Shown here piece by piece: positions 1 through 15,064 of a DNA stretch of 64,000 nt (positions within the stretch are counted from its first letter, which is position 1; each line of letters begins with the position of its first letter). Origin of the DNA: Thioalkalivibrio sp. ALE31. GTDB lineage: Bacteria > Pseudomonadota > Gammaproteobacteria > Ectothiorhodospirales > Ectothiorhodospiraceae. Location: NCBI RefSeq assembly GCF_000377405.1, contig NZ_KB905023.1, positions 186,001 through 250,000 of the forward strand, given 5' to 3'. The notes under the pieces are model-generated. The model made no database searches. It had not been told where the DNA came from and saw nothing but the letters and a program-made list of their open reading frames with translations. A program made the translations under genes and the position numbers.

Positions 1-1152
1 CTGGCGCAGAAGCCGGAGGTTACCGGGGCCGTGATCGCGCAGGCCCCGGAGGACGGTGCCATCACAGCCCTGGCCGGCGGGTTCGATTTCTTCGAGAACC
101 GCTACGACCGGACGACCCAGGCCCAGCGCCAGCCCGGCTCGGCCTTCAAGCCACTGGTGTACGCCCTCGCCCTGCGCGAGGGCTACCGCCCCGAAGGGAC
201 CGTCATCGACGCCCCGATGGTCTTCAACGACCCGGCGCTCGGGGCGGAATGGCGGCCCCAGAACTACACCCGGCGTTTCCATGGCGAGACTACCCTGCGC
301 GAGGCACTGGCCAACTCCCGCAACCTCGCGTCCATCCGGCTGCTGGACCGCCTGGGTACCGGGAACGTCCACCTGGAACTGACCCGCTTCGGCCTGGACC
401 TGGAAACCCAGCCAAACAACCTGTCCATGGTCCTGGGCACGGGGACCCTGACCCCGCTGCAGCTCAACAACGCCTATGGGGTATTCGCCAGCGGCGGCCG
501 CCTGAACAGCCCCTGGATCATCACCCGCATCGAGACCGTGGATGGCGAAGTGCTCTACGAGGCCCCCACCGAACGCGCCTGCCCGGCCCCCTGCTCCAGC
601 CCCAAGGGGCAGGACCTGCCGCTGGTCGCGAGCAGCGGGCCCCTGCAGTACACCGACCCCACTCCGGTCCTGCAGCCCGGGGTCGCCTGGCAGATGGGCG
701 AGATGCTGCGCGGCGTCATCACCTCGGGCACGGGCCGGCGCGCCCTGGAGCTCGGGCGCTCCGACCTGGCCGGCAAGACCGGCACCACCAACGATTACCG
801 CGACGCATGGTTCGCCGGGTTCAACGCGGACCTGGTCGCGACCGCCTGGATCGGGTTTGACGACAATCGCGAACTGGGCCGGCGCGAGAGCGGCGGACGT
901 GCGGCACTGCCGATCTGGACGCGCTTCATGGGGAGCGTTCTGGCGGATGAGCCGGAACGCCCGCTGGAGCGCCCCGACGACCTCGTGCGCGTCGCCATCC
1001 TGCCGAATGGCCAGCGCGCGCCCAGTGACGACACGCCGGGCGCGCGCAACCAGTGGCTACTGCCCCATCAGATCCCGGAGCGCGGCCACGTGATCCCGGG
1101 GAGCAACGGAGACGGCGACAGCGGCAGTCAGCAACCCGAACTGGTGTTTTGA
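1..1152 (+). CDS. mrcA: Penicillin-binding protein 1A, C-terminal part (partial, 5' end outside window)
   Basis: This is the transpeptidase half of a class A penicillin-binding protein, which cross-links peptidoglycan in the periplasm. The frame is open from base 1, so the signal anchor and glycosyltransferase domain lie upstream of the window; 383 residues are visible of a family usually about 750-850. The active-site SxxK (S-A-F-K) is encoded at 139-150 after the phrase RQPG, the SxN motif (S-R-N) at 316-324 and the K-T-G-T motif at 775-786. The sequence GGFDFFENRYDR before SxxK is typical of PBP1A rather than PBP1B. The stop overlaps the start of the next gene (TGATG), suggesting translational coupling. 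Confidence 0.93.
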   Translation: MAQKPEVTGAVIAQAPEDGAITALAGGFDFFENRYDRTTQAQRQPGSAFKPLVYALALREGYRPEGTVIDAPMVFNDPALGAEWRPQNYTRRFHGETTLREALANSRNLASIRLLDRLGTGNVHLELTRFGLDLETQPNNLSMVLGTGTLTPLQLNNAYGVFASGGRLNSPWIITRIETVDGEVLYEAPTERACPAPCSSPKGQDLPLVASSGPLQYTDPTPVLQPGVAWQMGEMLRGVITSGTGRRALELGRSDLAGKTGTTNDYRDAWFAGFNADLVATAWIGFDDNRELGRRESGGRAALPIWTRFMGSVLADEPERPLERPDDLVRVAILPNGQRAPSDDTPGARNQWLLPHQIPERGHVIPGSNGDGDSGSQQPELVF

Positions 1153-1757
1153 TGGGCGCCCCTTCGCGTATCCGCCAGGAACTGGCGCAGGAGGCCGCGC
1201 GCATCATGCTTGACGACGGCATCCGCGACTTTGCGCTCGCCAAGCGCAAGGCCGCCGAGCACCTGGGAGTGGACAACCGTCACGAGATGCCCGGCAATCT
1301 GGAGATCCAGGATGCCGCCATCGAGCGCAGTCGGCTGTTCGCCAGCCCGGCCAGCCGCGCCGCCTATCGTGAACGACTGGCGGCGGCCCTGATCGTGATG
1401 GAGCGCCTGCGCCATCTCGAGCCGCGCCTGGTCGGCCCCCTGCTCCAGGGCCTGGTCGAATCCCAGCCCCTGCTCAATCTGCATGGTTTTGCCGAGACCG
1501 TGGAGGAGGTAATCCTGGAACTGGGTGAACGGGGTATCCAGTGCGAGACCGGGGAACGCCGCTATCGCAGCCGTCAGGGCCGCGAGCAGCGTATTCCCTT
1601 CCTCGCCTTTCGCGGCCCCGACGACACCGACGTGGAACTCACGGTCTTCCCGCTGGACGGGTTGCGCCAGTCGCCCCCCTCCCCGGTGGACGGGCGACCG
1701 ATGCCCCGGGCCACGCGCGCGGAGGTAGAAAGGCTGCTGGCAGAGGCCGACGCCTAA
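1152..1757 (+). CDS. Conserved-looking hypothetical protein, coupled to PBP1A gene
   Basis: 201 residues. The ATG at 1152 shares its A with the TGA stop of the PBP1A gene, so I chose that start over a longer in-frame one inside the upstream gene. The protein is soluble, with no signal peptide or membrane segment; the N-terminal part is helical and basic (EAARIMLDDGIRDFALAKRKAAEHLG) and the middle is rich in charged and leucine residues. I do not recognise a named domain with certainty. Similar N-termini occur in proteobacterial proteins loosely annotated as nucleotidyltransferase-like, but I cannot verify that here. Coupling to PBP1A hints at a cell-envelope link, which is inference only. Confidence 0.75.
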   Translation: MGAPSRIRQELAQEAARIMLDDGIRDFALAKRKAAEHLGVDNRHEMPGNLEIQDAAIERSRLFASPASRAAYRERLAAALIVMERLRHLEPRLVGPLLQGLVESQPLLNLHGFAETVEEVILELGERGIQCETGERRYRSRQGREQRIPFLAFRGPDDTDVELTVFPLDGLRQSPPSPVDGRPMPRATRAEVERLLAEADA

Positions 1758-1825
1758 GAAGCGCCGGCAGCAGCGGACTAACCAGGGGATCGAGATCAAG
1801 CGCCGCCGGCGCGCTGCGATCGCCC

Positions 1826-1989
1826 AGGAGCCTATCGGGCTTGGGTGGTCGTCGCGAGCGTGATGGGAGAGTGAGACCCTTTTTTCGGTCTCTCGAGGCG
1901 CATAGTGGGGACTATGTAACGAGAGAGAGCGGAACAGGGGCCGCTCTCCCATACGCGCAGCAGATCACTCCCAAATCCGACAGGCTCCT
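1826..1989. repeat. 164-bp long imperfect palindrome (MITE-like element)
   Basis: The outer arms begin AGGAGCCTATCGG at 1826 and end with the near-complement CCGACAGGCTCCT at 1989. The similarity continues inward for about 50 bases on each side (GGGAGAG at 1865-1871 faces CTCTCCC at 1944-1950). The centre is its own hairpin: TCTCTCG at 1889-1895 against CGAGAGA at 1920-1926, and CATAGT-GGGG-ACTATG at 1901-1916. No protein-coding frame of interest is inside. A diverged partial copy of one arm lies at 49255-49303, so this is a dispersed element. It sits between convergent genes and could also end transcription of both. Confidence 0.75.
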
Positions 1990-2035
1990 AGTAACACCCC
2001 GGCGGCCAGCCCGGGCGGCGGCGAACCGCATGCCG

Positions 2036-3091
2036 CTATCGGCGGTAGTTCGTGACCGTATCCACCATCGCCGCGACGCGCTCGGGATCGATGCCCGGGT
2101 GAACGCCATGGCCCAGGTTGAAGACATGGCCGGTATCGCGATCGAAGCCGTCCAGCACCCGCCGCGTCTCCTCGCGCACCACGGCCTCCGGCGCGTAGAG
2201 CACCGACGGGTCCAGATTGCCCTGCAACGCGACGCGGTCGCCGACCCGCCGGCTGGCCTCGCCGATCTCGATGGTCCAGTCCAGGCCCAGGGCATCCGCC
2301 CCGGTATCGGCCATCGTCTCCAGCCAGGCACCGCCGCCCTTGGTGAACAGCGTCACCGGCACGCGGCGACCGTCGTTCTCGCGGATCAGGCCATCGACGA
2401 TGCGCTGCATGTAGGCCAGCGAAAACTCGCGATAGGCGCGCGGGGTCAGGGAACCGCCCCAGGTGTCGAAGATCATCACCGACTGGGCGCCGGCGCGGAT
2501 CTGGGCGTTGAGGTAGTCGGTGACCGCAGTGGCCACCTTCTGCAGCAGGGCATGCATCGCCTGCGGCTCGCCGTACATCAGGCGCTTGGTCTCGGCGAAG
2601 TCGCGCGAGCCCTGGCCCTCAACCATATAGGTCGCCAGGGTCCACGGGCTGCCGGCGAAGCCGATCAGCGGCACCTGACCGTCCAGTTCGCGGCGGATCA
2701 GGCGCACCGCATCCATCACGTAGCGCAGTTCCTGCTCCGGGTCGGGCACCGGGAGGTTCTCGATCGCCTCCAGCGTGCGGACCGGCTCGCGGAACCTCGG
2801 GCCCTCGCCGGTCTCGAAGTACAGCCCCAGCCCCATCGCATCCGGGATAGTCAGGATGTCGGAGAACAGGATCGCGGCGTCCAGCGGGAACCGGCGCAGC
2901 GGCTGCATGGTGACTTCGCAGGCCAGCTCCGGGTTCTGGCAAAGGCTCATGAAGCTGCCGGCCTGCGCGCGGGTCTCGCGGTATTCCGGCAGATAGCGAC
3001 CGGCCTGGCGCATGATCCAGATCGGCGGACGGTCCACCGGCTCGCGCAACTGGGCCCGCAGGAGACGATCGTTTTTCAGGCTATTGGACAT
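2036..3091 (-). CDS. hemE: Uroporphyrinogen decarboxylase
   Basis: 351 residues, the usual family length. It decarboxylates the four acetate side chains of uroporphyrinogen III to give coproporphyrinogen III in cytoplasmic haem synthesis. Both family signatures are present: [16 protein letters not shown] near residues 21-36 and [13 protein letters not shown] near residues 144-156. It begins only 8 bases after the gltD stop, so gltD and hemE form one minus-strand transcription unit, an adjacency also found in Pseudomonas. A ferrochelatase gene is in the same window at 26.9 kb but is not linked. Confidence 0.97.
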   Translation of the reverse strand: MSNSLKNDRLLRAQLREPVDRPPIWIMRQAGRYLPEYRETRAQAGSFMSLCQNPELACEVTMQPLRRFPLDAAILFSDILTIPDAMGLGLYFETGEGPRFREPVRTLEAIENLPVPDPEQELRYVMDAVRLIRRELDGQVPLIGFAGSPWTLATYMVEGQGSRDFAETKRLMYGEPQAMHALLQKVATAVTDYLNAQIRAGAQSVMIFDTWGGSLTPRAYREFSLAYMQRIVDGLIRENDGRRVPVTLFTKGGGAWLETMADTGADALGLDWTIEIGEASRRVGDRVALQGNLDPSVLYAPEAVVREETRRVLDGFDRDTGHVFNLGHGVHPGIDPERVAAMVDTVTNYRR

Positions 3092-3099
3092 CGAAAGGC

Positions 3100-4509
<1,410 letters not shown>

Positions 4510-4604
4510 TCACTCGCTCCGACGGGAACCGGCGGCATGACGCCACGGGGTTCAACCGTTCATGCGTTCAGGAATGGTCCGTTTCGCTCAAACGAGCGTA
4601 ACGG

Positions 4605-5054
4605 TCAAGAATGCCCCAGTGCGGACCGGACCTTCTGGCTCACCTGACCCATGTCGGCACGACCGAAGACCCGGGGCTTGAGTACGCCCATCACCTTGCC
4701 CATGTCGCCGGGGGCCGCGGCGCCGGTCTCGGCGATCGCCTCCTGCACCAGCTGATCGAGGGCCGCCGCATCCAGCGGCTCCGGCATGTATTCCTCGATG
4801 ATGGCGATCTCGGCGGCCTCGCGCTCGGCGAGATCCTCGCGACCACCCTTCTGGTACTGATCGATGGAGTCGCGCCGCTGCTTGAGCATGCGATTGAGGA
4901 TTGCCAGAACGGTGTCGTCGTCGGCCTCGCGCCGCTCGTCGACCTCGAACTGCGACACCTCGGCCTGAATCATGCGCAATGCCGCCAGGCGGTCCTTCTC
5001 CCGGGCCCGCATGGCCTGCTTCACGTCATCCTGCAACCGGGCCTTGAGCGACAT
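4605..5054 (-). CDS. yqeY: GatB/YqeY domain protein
   Basis: 149 residues, full length for the YqeY family, a helical domain resembling the tail of the GatB amidotransferase subunit. The conserved N-terminal stretch LKARLQDDVKQAMRAREKDR and the IIEEYMPEPL block in the middle support the assignment. Its biochemical role is not established in the family. The gene follows rpsU by 40 bases on the same strand. In many gammaproteobacteria yqeY lies between rpsU and dnaG; here dnaG is 10 kb away. Confidence 0.93.
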   Translation of the reverse strand: MSLKARLQDDVKQAMRAREKDRLAALRMIQAEVSQFEVDERREADDDTVLAILNRMLKQRRDSIDQYQKGGREDLAEREAAEIAIIEEYMPEPLDAAALDQLVQEAIAETGAAAPGDMGKVMGVLKPRVFGRADMGQVSQKVRSALGHS

Positions 5055-5094
5055 GGTCGGGTCCTCGGGTCCGGGCAGCTACCCGGACAGGGGT

Positions 5095-5310
5095 TCAGTA
5101 CAGGCGCACCCGGCGGGTCATGTCGCGGGAGTTCTTCTTCAACTGGCGCTTCACCGCGGCCGCGGCCTTCCGCTTGCGTTCGGTGGTCGGCTTTTCGTAG
5201 TACTCGCGGCGGCGGACTTCCGCGACCACACCGGCCTTCTCGCAGGTGCGCTTGAAACGGCGCAGGGCGACCTCGAAGGGCTCATTCTCACGAACTCGTA
5301 CGTGCGGCAT
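5095..5310 (-). CDS. rpsU: 30S ribosomal protein S21
   Basis: 71 residues, the standard length. It is a small basic protein of the 30S subunit needed for start-site recognition in gammaproteobacteria. The sequence [21 protein letters not shown] and the basic tail are diagnostic. It is normally the first gene of the macromolecular synthesis operon (rpsU-dnaG-rpoD). Here rpsU-yqeY points away from aroB and is separated from dnaG-rpoD (15526-19433). Confidence 0.97.
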   Translation of the reverse strand: MPHVRVRENEPFEVALRRFKRTCEKAGVVAEVRRREYYEKPTTERKRKAAAAVKRQLKKNSRDMTRRVRLY

Positions 5311-5501
5311 ACAATCTCCGAAACGGATGCTGGATCTTTTCGATCAAAAACAACAAAACCGGCCGCCAACACTCCGGGCGACCATGCAGAACTCCCTATG
5401 GTAATCCAACCCGCACCAATTGCAAAAGTCCGTGAAGCGATCCGCAGCACGGCGCATGCCCGGCTTACGCCACCATCGGCCCGCACGCTATGATGGCGCA
5501 C

Positions 5502-6599
5502 ATGGAAAGCCTCAATGTCGAACTGGGCGAGCGCGCCTACCCGATCCACATCGGACCGGGCATGCTGGCCGTCCCGGAACACCTGCGCCCGGCCCTGGCG
5601 GGCCGGCGCGTCGCGGTGGTGACCAACACCACCGTGGCCCCCCTGTACGGCGACGCCCTGCGACGCAGCCTCGCGGCCTGCGACCTTGACGGCGAGCCGT
5701 TGTGGATCGAACTGCCCGACGGCGAACAGCACAAGACGCTGGCCACGGTGGAAAGCATCCTGACCCGGCTGCTGGAGGCTCGCCTGGACCGGGGCAGCCG
5801 GATTGTCGCCCTCGGCGGCGGCGTGGTCGGCGACATCGCCGGGTTTGCCGCCGCCATCTATCAGCGCGGCATCGACTTTGTGCAGGTGCCGACCACCCTG
5901 CTCGCCCAGGTCGATTCCTCCGTGGGCGGCAAGACCGGGGTCAACCACCCGCTGGGCAAGAACATGATCGGCGCCTTCCACCAGCCGCGCGCGGTCGTGA
6001 TCGACACCGACACCCTGAAGACCCTGCCCCGGCGCGAGCTGCAGGCCGGCCTGGCCGAGGTCATCAAGTACGGCCTGATCCGCGACGCCGACTTCTTCGC
6101 CTGGCTGGAGGAGCACATCGACGCCCTCGGCGCGCTGGATCCGGAGGCGCTGGCCCACGCCATTCGCCGTTCCTGCGCCTGCAAGGCCGAGATCGTCGCC
6201 GCCGACGAGCGCGAGGGCGGCATCCGCGCCCTGCTGAACCTGGGCCATACCTTCGGCCACGCGATCGAGGCCGGCATGGGCTATGGCGCCTGGCTGCACG
6301 GGGAGGCCGTCGGCACCGGCATGGCCATGGCCGCACGCATGTCGGAGCGCATGGGCTGGCTGGACCGCGCCGGCCGCGAACGCGCGGAGGCCCTGATCCG
6401 ACGCGCCGGCCTGGCCCTGGAGCCCCCGGCCGAGGTCACCCCGGAGCGCTTCCGCGAATTGATGGCCATCGACAAGAAGGTCGCCAGTGGCCGCCTGCGG
6501 CTGGTCCTGCTGCGCGGCATTGGCGAGGCCGTGCTGACCGACGCATTCGATCCGGCGGCCCTGGACCATACCCTGCGCGAGCATGCCCGTGTCGCCTGA
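5502..6599 (+). CDS. aroB: 3-dehydroquinate synthase
   Basis: Second step of the shikimate pathway: converts DAHP to 3-dehydroquinate using NAD+ and a divalent metal. The start at 5502 ([15 protein letters not shown]) aligns exactly with the family N-terminus; ATG codons at 5490 and 5493 would add only four residues, and none of the three has a clear ribosome binding site. Visible motifs are the nucleotide-binding [11 protein letters not shown], the phosphate/substrate loop [10 protein letters not shown], and the metal ligands E in LAEVIKYG, H in NLGHTFGHA and H in WLHGEAV. About 365 residues, normal. It leads a plus-strand unit with dgt and the DamX-like gene; the usual aroK upstream is missing. 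Confidence 0.96.
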   Translation: MESLNVELGERAYPIHIGPGMLAVPEHLRPALAGRRVAVVTNTTVAPLYGDALRRSLAACDLDGEPLWIELPDGEQHKTLATVESILTRLLEARLDRGSRIVALGGGVVGDIAGFAAAIYQRGIDFVQVPTTLLAQVDSSVGGKTGVNHPLGKNMIGAFHQPRAVVIDTDTLKTLPRRELQAGLAEVIKYGLIRDADFFAWLEEHIDALGALDPEALAHAIRRSCACKAEIVAADEREGGIRALLNLGHTFGHAIEAGMGYGAWLHGEAVGTGMAMAARMSERMGWLDRAGRERAEALIRRAGLALEPPAEVTPERFRELMAIDKKVASGRLRLVLLRGIGEAVLTDAFDPAALDHTLREHARVA

Positions 6600-6603
6600 G
6601 GCC

Positions 6604-7773
6604 ATGACCACGCCCGGCAGCCTCACACTGGGACTGGCACCCTGGGCCTGCGATCCCGCGCACTCGCGCGGGCGCGCCCAGGCGGAGCCCGCCCCCCGCC
6701 ACCGCAGCGACTTCCAGCGCGATCGCGATCGCATCGTGCACTCCAGCGCCTTTCGCCGCCTGGAGTACAAGACCCAGGTCTTCATCAGCCACGAGGGCGA
6801 CCTGTTCCGCAACCGTCTGACCCACTCGCTGGAGGTCGCGCAGATCGGGCGCTCGATCGCGCGCGCCCTGCAACTCAACGAGGACCTGGTCGAAGCCATC
6901 GCCCTGGCGCATGACCTCGGCCACACGCCGTTCGGGCACGCCGGGCAGCACGCCCTGAATGCCTGCATGCGCGAGCACGGCGGCTTCGAGCACAACCTGC
7001 AGTCCCTGCGCATCGTCGATCTGCTGGAGCGCCACTACGCCGAGTTCGACGGCCTCAACCTGACCTTCGAGACGCGCGAGGGCATCCTCAAGCACTGCTC
7101 GCCCGAAAAGGCCCGCCAGCTGGGCGAGGTCGGGGTGCGCTTCCTGCAGAAGGAACAGCCGAGCCTGGAGGCCCAGCTCGCCAACGTGGCCGACGAGATC
7201 GCCTACAACAATCACGACGTCGACGACGGCCTTCGCTCGGGTCTGCTCACCATGGACCGCCTCGCCGAGGTCACCCTGTTCCGCGACTGCCGCGAGAAGG
7301 TCCAGGCCCGCTATCCGGATCTGGATCCACGGCGAACCCAGCACGAGACCGTGCGCCGCATGATCGACACCCTGGTCAGCGACCTGATCGGGAGCAGCCA
7401 GGCGGCCATCGACCGCCACCGCCCGCAGTCCGCCGATGACGTCCGCCGCGCCGGGGAGGCCCTGATCCGCTTCAGCCCGGAGGTGGCCGAGCAGGCGCGT
7501 GAACTCAAGGGCTTCCTGCGCGAGAACCTCTACCATCACCATCAGGTCCACGGGGTCATGCACAAGGCACGTCAACTGATCCACGATCTGTTCGCCGCGT
7601 TCGAGTCCGAGCCCCGCCTGATGCCCGAGAACTACCAGCGCCACGCGGACGCAATCGCCGCGCATGATCCGCACGCCCTGCAACGCGCCATCGCCGACTA
7701 CATCGCCGGCATGACCGACCGCCACGCCATCCGCGAACACCACCGCCTGTTCGACCTGGGCACGCTGACCTGA
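6604..7773 (+). CDS. dgt: Deoxyguanosinetriphosphate triphosphohydrolase-like protein
   Basis: 389 residues, an HD-superfamily dNTP triphosphohydrolase that removes tripolyphosphate from dGTP or other dNTPs. The family block [13 protein letters not shown] is followed by the HD-domain metal ligands: H in [13 protein letters not shown] and H-D in [14 protein letters not shown] chose the ATG at 6604, which has GAGG 5 bases upstream and lies 4 bases after the aroB stop; an in-frame ATG at 6583 overlaps aroB. In Pseudomonas aroB is followed directly by the AAA/SPOR gene, so dgt looks inserted between two members of an old cluster. Confidence 0.93.
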   Translation: MTTPGSLTLGLAPWACDPAHSRGRAQAEPAPRHRSDFQRDRDRIVHSSAFRRLEYKTQVFISHEGDLFRNRLTHSLEVAQIGRSIARALQLNEDLVEAIALAHDLGHTPFGHAGQHALNACMREHGGFEHNLQSLRIVDLLERHYAEFDGLNLTFETREGILKHCSPEKARQLGEVGVRFLQKEQPSLEAQLANVADEIAYNNHDVDDGLRSGLLTMDRLAEVTLFRDCREKVQARYPDLDPRRTQHETVRRMIDTLVSDLIGSSQAAIDRHRPQSADDVRRAGEALIRFSPEVAEQARELKGFLRENLYHHHQVHGVMHKARQLIHDLFAAFESEPRLMPENYQRHADAIAAHDPHALQRAIADYIAGMTDRHAIREHHRLFDLGTLT

Positions 7774-7784
7774 GACCGAATCCG

Positions 7785-9647
7785 ATGGCGCTTTCCGAAC
7801 AATGCCTGGAACAACTCGGCCTGCACGCGCCGCCGTTTGACGACGCCCCCGACGAGACCTTCATCTACAGCGATCCGCTGCTGGACGGCCAGCTGGAATC
7901 GGCACGGGCTGCCCTGAACGGCCCCGGGGCGGTCGTCCTGATGACCGGGGAGAACGGCTCCGGACGCAGCCTGCAGCTGATGCGGCTGCTGGCCATGCTG
8001 CCCGACCCGTTCGAGCTGATTGCCTTCCGCGCGCGGATCAATACCCAGTTCGAATCGGTGGACAACACCATTCGCAACTACCTGCGCTCGCAGAACGCGG
8101 ACGACCCCGACCGCCCCCTGACCGAACTGCTGGCCGACCGCGTCGCCGACGGCGTCGACCCTGTCATTGCTATGGACGACGCCCACCTGGTGGGGACCGA
8201 CATCGTCAACAATCTGATGCGGATGCGCAGCGAGGTCCTCGCCAAACACGGCCGCGCCCCGCGCATCATCCTGGTGGGGTCCGGCGGCCTGCTGCGCCGC
8301 CGCCTGTACCTGCCCGACCCCTCCGACGAGGATCAGGTCACCCGGGTCAGCCTGCGCGCCTTCAACCTGGAACAGACCGCGGCCTACCTGCGCCATCGCC
8401 TGCAGGCGGCGGGCCTGACCGACCCCGACCGCCTGCTGGACGCGGACGCCATTGCCCACCTGCAGACCACCAGCCAGGGCCTGCCGGGCAACCTCAACCG
8501 CGAGGCCAACAGCTTTCTCGAACGCCAGTGCCGCAGCGAGCGCCGGGCCGGCGCCGCGGCGACCACCGGCAGTGCCGCGCCCGGCGTGGCCGCAGGGGAC
8601 GCCGCCGAGGTCGATACCCCCGACCCGGAACCGGACACAGAAGAACCGGCCTTTCACGCCGCTCGCAGGGAGCCCGAGCCGACCCCCGAGCCCGCCCCGG
8701 AACCGGAACCGAGCCTCCGGGCGAGCCGCGACGACGAGGACTTCACGCCCGCGGCCGAAGCCCTGTCCGCCTCCACCGCCGAGCCTCCCGCCCCGGAGAG
8801 CTCCGCGAGCGAGCCGGGCAGCATTGCGGCCGACGACCGTATCCCCGAGCCCCCGGCACCGGAAAACGCCGCGTTCTGGAACCAGCGCTGGTTCGTACCC
8901 GCCGTCGCCATCACCGTGGCACTGGGGATCGCCGCACCGGTCGCCTGGCAACTGCTGGAGGGCGAGCCCGCGCCCGCCGACAGCGAGATCATCGAGCTAC
9001 CCCTGCCCGAACCGCGCGTCACCGAGGCCGAGCCCGAACCCAGGCCCGAGCCGGCGCCCGCGCACGATGACGAGATCGCCGTGGCCGACCCGCTGGATCT
9101 GCCCCCGCCGGCCGCGGCCGAACCGTCCGCGCCCGGGACCGACTCCCCGGAACCGGCCGCAGAAGCACCCGAACCCGAACCTGAAGCCACCGCAGAAGCC
9201 GGTGACGCAGAACCCGCTCCGGAGCCGGAGCCAGCACCCGAGCCGGAGCCAACCCCCGAGCCCGCACCGGAACCGGCGCCAGAGCCAGAACCGGAACCCG
9301 AGCCGGAACCCGCCGCCGAAGCACCGGCCGTGGACGACGCCGACGCCGCGCGTCTGGCCAGTGACCGCGACTGGCTGAACAACCAGGACGGCAGCGCCAC
9401 GACCATCCAGCTGCTGGCCGCGCCGAACATGGAGGCCGCACGCGCATACGCGGACCAGCACGATCTGGGTGCCATCCGCTACATCCCGACCCGGGTCAAC
9501 AACCGCGACTTCGTGGTCATCCTGGCCGGAGTCTTCTCCGACCGGGCGGCCGCCCAGCGCGCCGCCGAGGACCTGCCGGCCGCAGTGCGCAACGACGAGC
9601 CCTGGATCCGCTCCATCGGCTCCGTCCAGAACGCCGTCCGCGACTAG
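7785..9647 (+). CDS. damX: DamX-like AAA/SPOR-domain cell-division protein
   Basis: 620 residues. An ExeA-type AAA ATPase domain occupies the N-terminus (Walker A GENGSGRS at residues 55-62, Walker B VIAMDDAH near residue 130). A long Pro/Glu/Ala-rich linker follows, then one membrane helix at about residues 370-390 (FVPAVAITVALGIAAPVAW), a second Pro/Glu-rich linker of roughly 120 residues, and a C-terminal SPOR domain from about residue 538. SPOR domains bind denuded septal peptidoglycan. The topology, with cytoplasmic ATPase and periplasmic SPOR, and the position near aroB match DamX. The linkers are low-complexity PEPEPxPE repeats, so their length is likely to vary between strains. Confidence 0.88.
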   Translation: MALSEQCLEQLGLHAPPFDDAPDETFIYSDPLLDGQLESARAALNGPGAVVLMTGENGSGRSLQLMRLLAMLPDPFELIAFRARINTQFESVDNTIRNYLRSQNADDPDRPLTELLADRVADGVDPVIAMDDAHLVGTDIVNNLMRMRSEVLAKHGRAPRIILVGSGGLLRRRLYLPDPSDEDQVTRVSLRAFNLEQTAAYLRHRLQAAGLTDPDRLLDADAIAHLQTTSQGLPGNLNREANSFLERQCRSERRAGAAATTGSAAPGVAAGDAAEVDTPDPEPDTEEPAFHAARREPEPTPEPAPEPEPSLRASRDDEDFTPAAEALSASTAEPPAPESSASEPGSIAADDRIPEPPAPENAAFWNQRWFVPAVAITVALGIAAPVAWQLLEGEPAPADSEIIELPLPEPRVTEAEPEPRPEPAPAHDDEIAVADPLDLPPPAAAEPSAPGTDSPEPAAEAPEPEPEATAEAGDAEPAPEPEPAPEPEPTPEPAPEPAPEPEPEPEPEPAAEAPAVDDADAARLASDRDWLNNQDGSATTIQLLAAPNMEAARAYADQHDLGAIRYIPTRVNNRDFVVILAGVFSDRAAAQRAAEDLPAAVRNDEPWIRSIGSVQNAVRD

Positions 9648-9664
9648 CTCCCGCTCTGTTTGTG

Positions 9665-9892
9665 CACCACGAAGCACACGAAGGCACGAAGAAGGTCAAG
9701 AGCTTTTCACCACAGAGGGCAGAGGGCACAGGGCACACAGAGAAATGCAAAGTCTTTTCATGGTCGGTGGGCCAAAGCGGGGGCGATGTGTTTTGCCCTT
9801 CCACCTTGAATTGCTCCGAGCACTCCGTGTCCTCTGTGGTGCAAAACGCTTTTGAAGTTGACCTACTTCGTGCCTTCGTGTGCTTCGTGGTG
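9665..9892. repeat. CACCACGAAG inverted-repeat element, copy A
   Basis: About 228 bp starting 17 bases after the damX stop. The left arm reads CACCACGAAGCACACGAAGG followed by CACGAAGAAGGTCAAG and then CACCACAGAGGGCA; the right arm (ending at 9892) is the reverse complement of the same succession. A second copy with the same arms but a different interior lies at 47751-48036. It encodes no convincing protein. It is a dispersed non-coding element, possibly a remnant of a mobile palindromic unit. Confidence 0.8.
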
Positions 9893-9949
9893 AATAGCCT
9901 CGCCGGGCTTTACCTGCGCGGGTGTCGTGTCTTTTTGACCGGGCCCGGT

Positions 9950-9978
9950 TTGCCGGGAGAATGACGGTTCGCTATATT
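9950..9978 (+). promoter_or_regulatory. Candidate sigma-70 promoter of gltB
   Basis: TTGCCG at 9950-9955 and TATATT at 9973-9978 are separated by 17 bases, the ideal sigma-70 spacing. The -10 box is about 95 bases upstream of the gltB start and just downstream of repeat copy A. The rest of the gap between damX and gltB (9893-10073) shows nothing else I can name. Confidence 0.6.
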
Positions 9979-10073
9979 CCTGCGCCTTTTTTCGTGTTCT
10001 TGTTCCCAGGGACGGCCCTGACCCACGTACCGCGCCCGCGCAAGGCCCTGCGCGCTGCGACCGGAGTTCACCG

Positions 10074-14537
<4,464 letters not shown>

Positions 14538-14562
14538 CCCGCCACCCGGCGGCACGACGACG

Positions 14563-14591
14563 CGGGCCCCTCACGGGGCCCGTTTTGTTTT
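14563..14591 (+). terminator. Rho-independent terminator of gltB
   Basis: An 8-bp perfect stem CGGGCCCC / GGGGCCCG (14563-14570 and 14575-14582) with a four-base loop is followed by the T-rich tract TTTTGTTTT. It lies 26 bases after the gltB stop. Confidence 0.88.
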
Positions 14592-14665
14592 GGCCCGTCT
14601 CAGTGCGGAACCGAGGCGTTTGGAGAACCGTCGGGCAAGCCGATACTCCTGCTAGACTCGAGGCC

Positions 14666-15064
14666 ATGGAAACGAGAGCCGAAATTGCGGATATCCGGCG
14701 CACGCTGGAACAACATCCGGAACTGGAGCTGGCCATCCTGTTCGGATCGCTGGCTCGCAGCGGCGCACGGTTCGACAGCGACCTCGACCTCGCCGTCAGC
14801 GCCGGATCGCCTCTGGATACCCAGGCACGCATCGAGCTGATCGATGCCCTGGCCGCGGCCACCGGGCGTCCGGTGGACCTCGTGGACCTGACTCAGGCGG
14901 GCGAACCCCTGCTGGGCGAGATCATGACTCGGGGCATCCGCGTGCTTGGCAGCGACGAGACCCACGCGCGCTACCTGACCCGTCACCTGATCGAGCAGGC
15001 CGATTTCCTGCCCTACCGTAATCGCATCCTGGCCGAGCGGAGAGACGCGTGGAACCGCGCGTAG
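14666..15064 (+). CDS. mntA: MntA-type nucleotidyltransferase antitoxin
   Basis: 132 residues, a minimal nucleotidyltransferase. The family motif GSx10DxD is complete: G-S in LFGSLARSG followed ten residues later by D-L-D. Members of this family act as antitoxins that add AMP groups to the HEPN toxin HepT, blocking its RNase activity (type VII toxin-antitoxin). The coding region overlaps the next gene by 16 bases. It lies between the gltB terminator and dnaG, interrupting a region that otherwise holds only housekeeping genes. Assignment rests on motifs and partner. Confidence 0.88.
   Translation: METRAEIADIRRTLEQHPELELAILFGSLARSGARFDSDLDLAVSAGSPLDTQARIELIDALAAATGRPVDLVDLTQAGEPLLGEIMTRGIRVLGSDETHARYLTRHLIEQADFLPYRNRILAERRDAWNRA

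Noticed and set aside
1128-1952. Minus-strand frame across the hypothetical gene and palindromic element
   Set aside because: Shadow of the plus-strand gene; no ribosome binding site, and it runs through the repeat.
8654-9475. Glycine/serine-rich frame on the minus strand inside damX
   Set aside because: It is the complement of the Pro/Glu linker repeats; not a gene.
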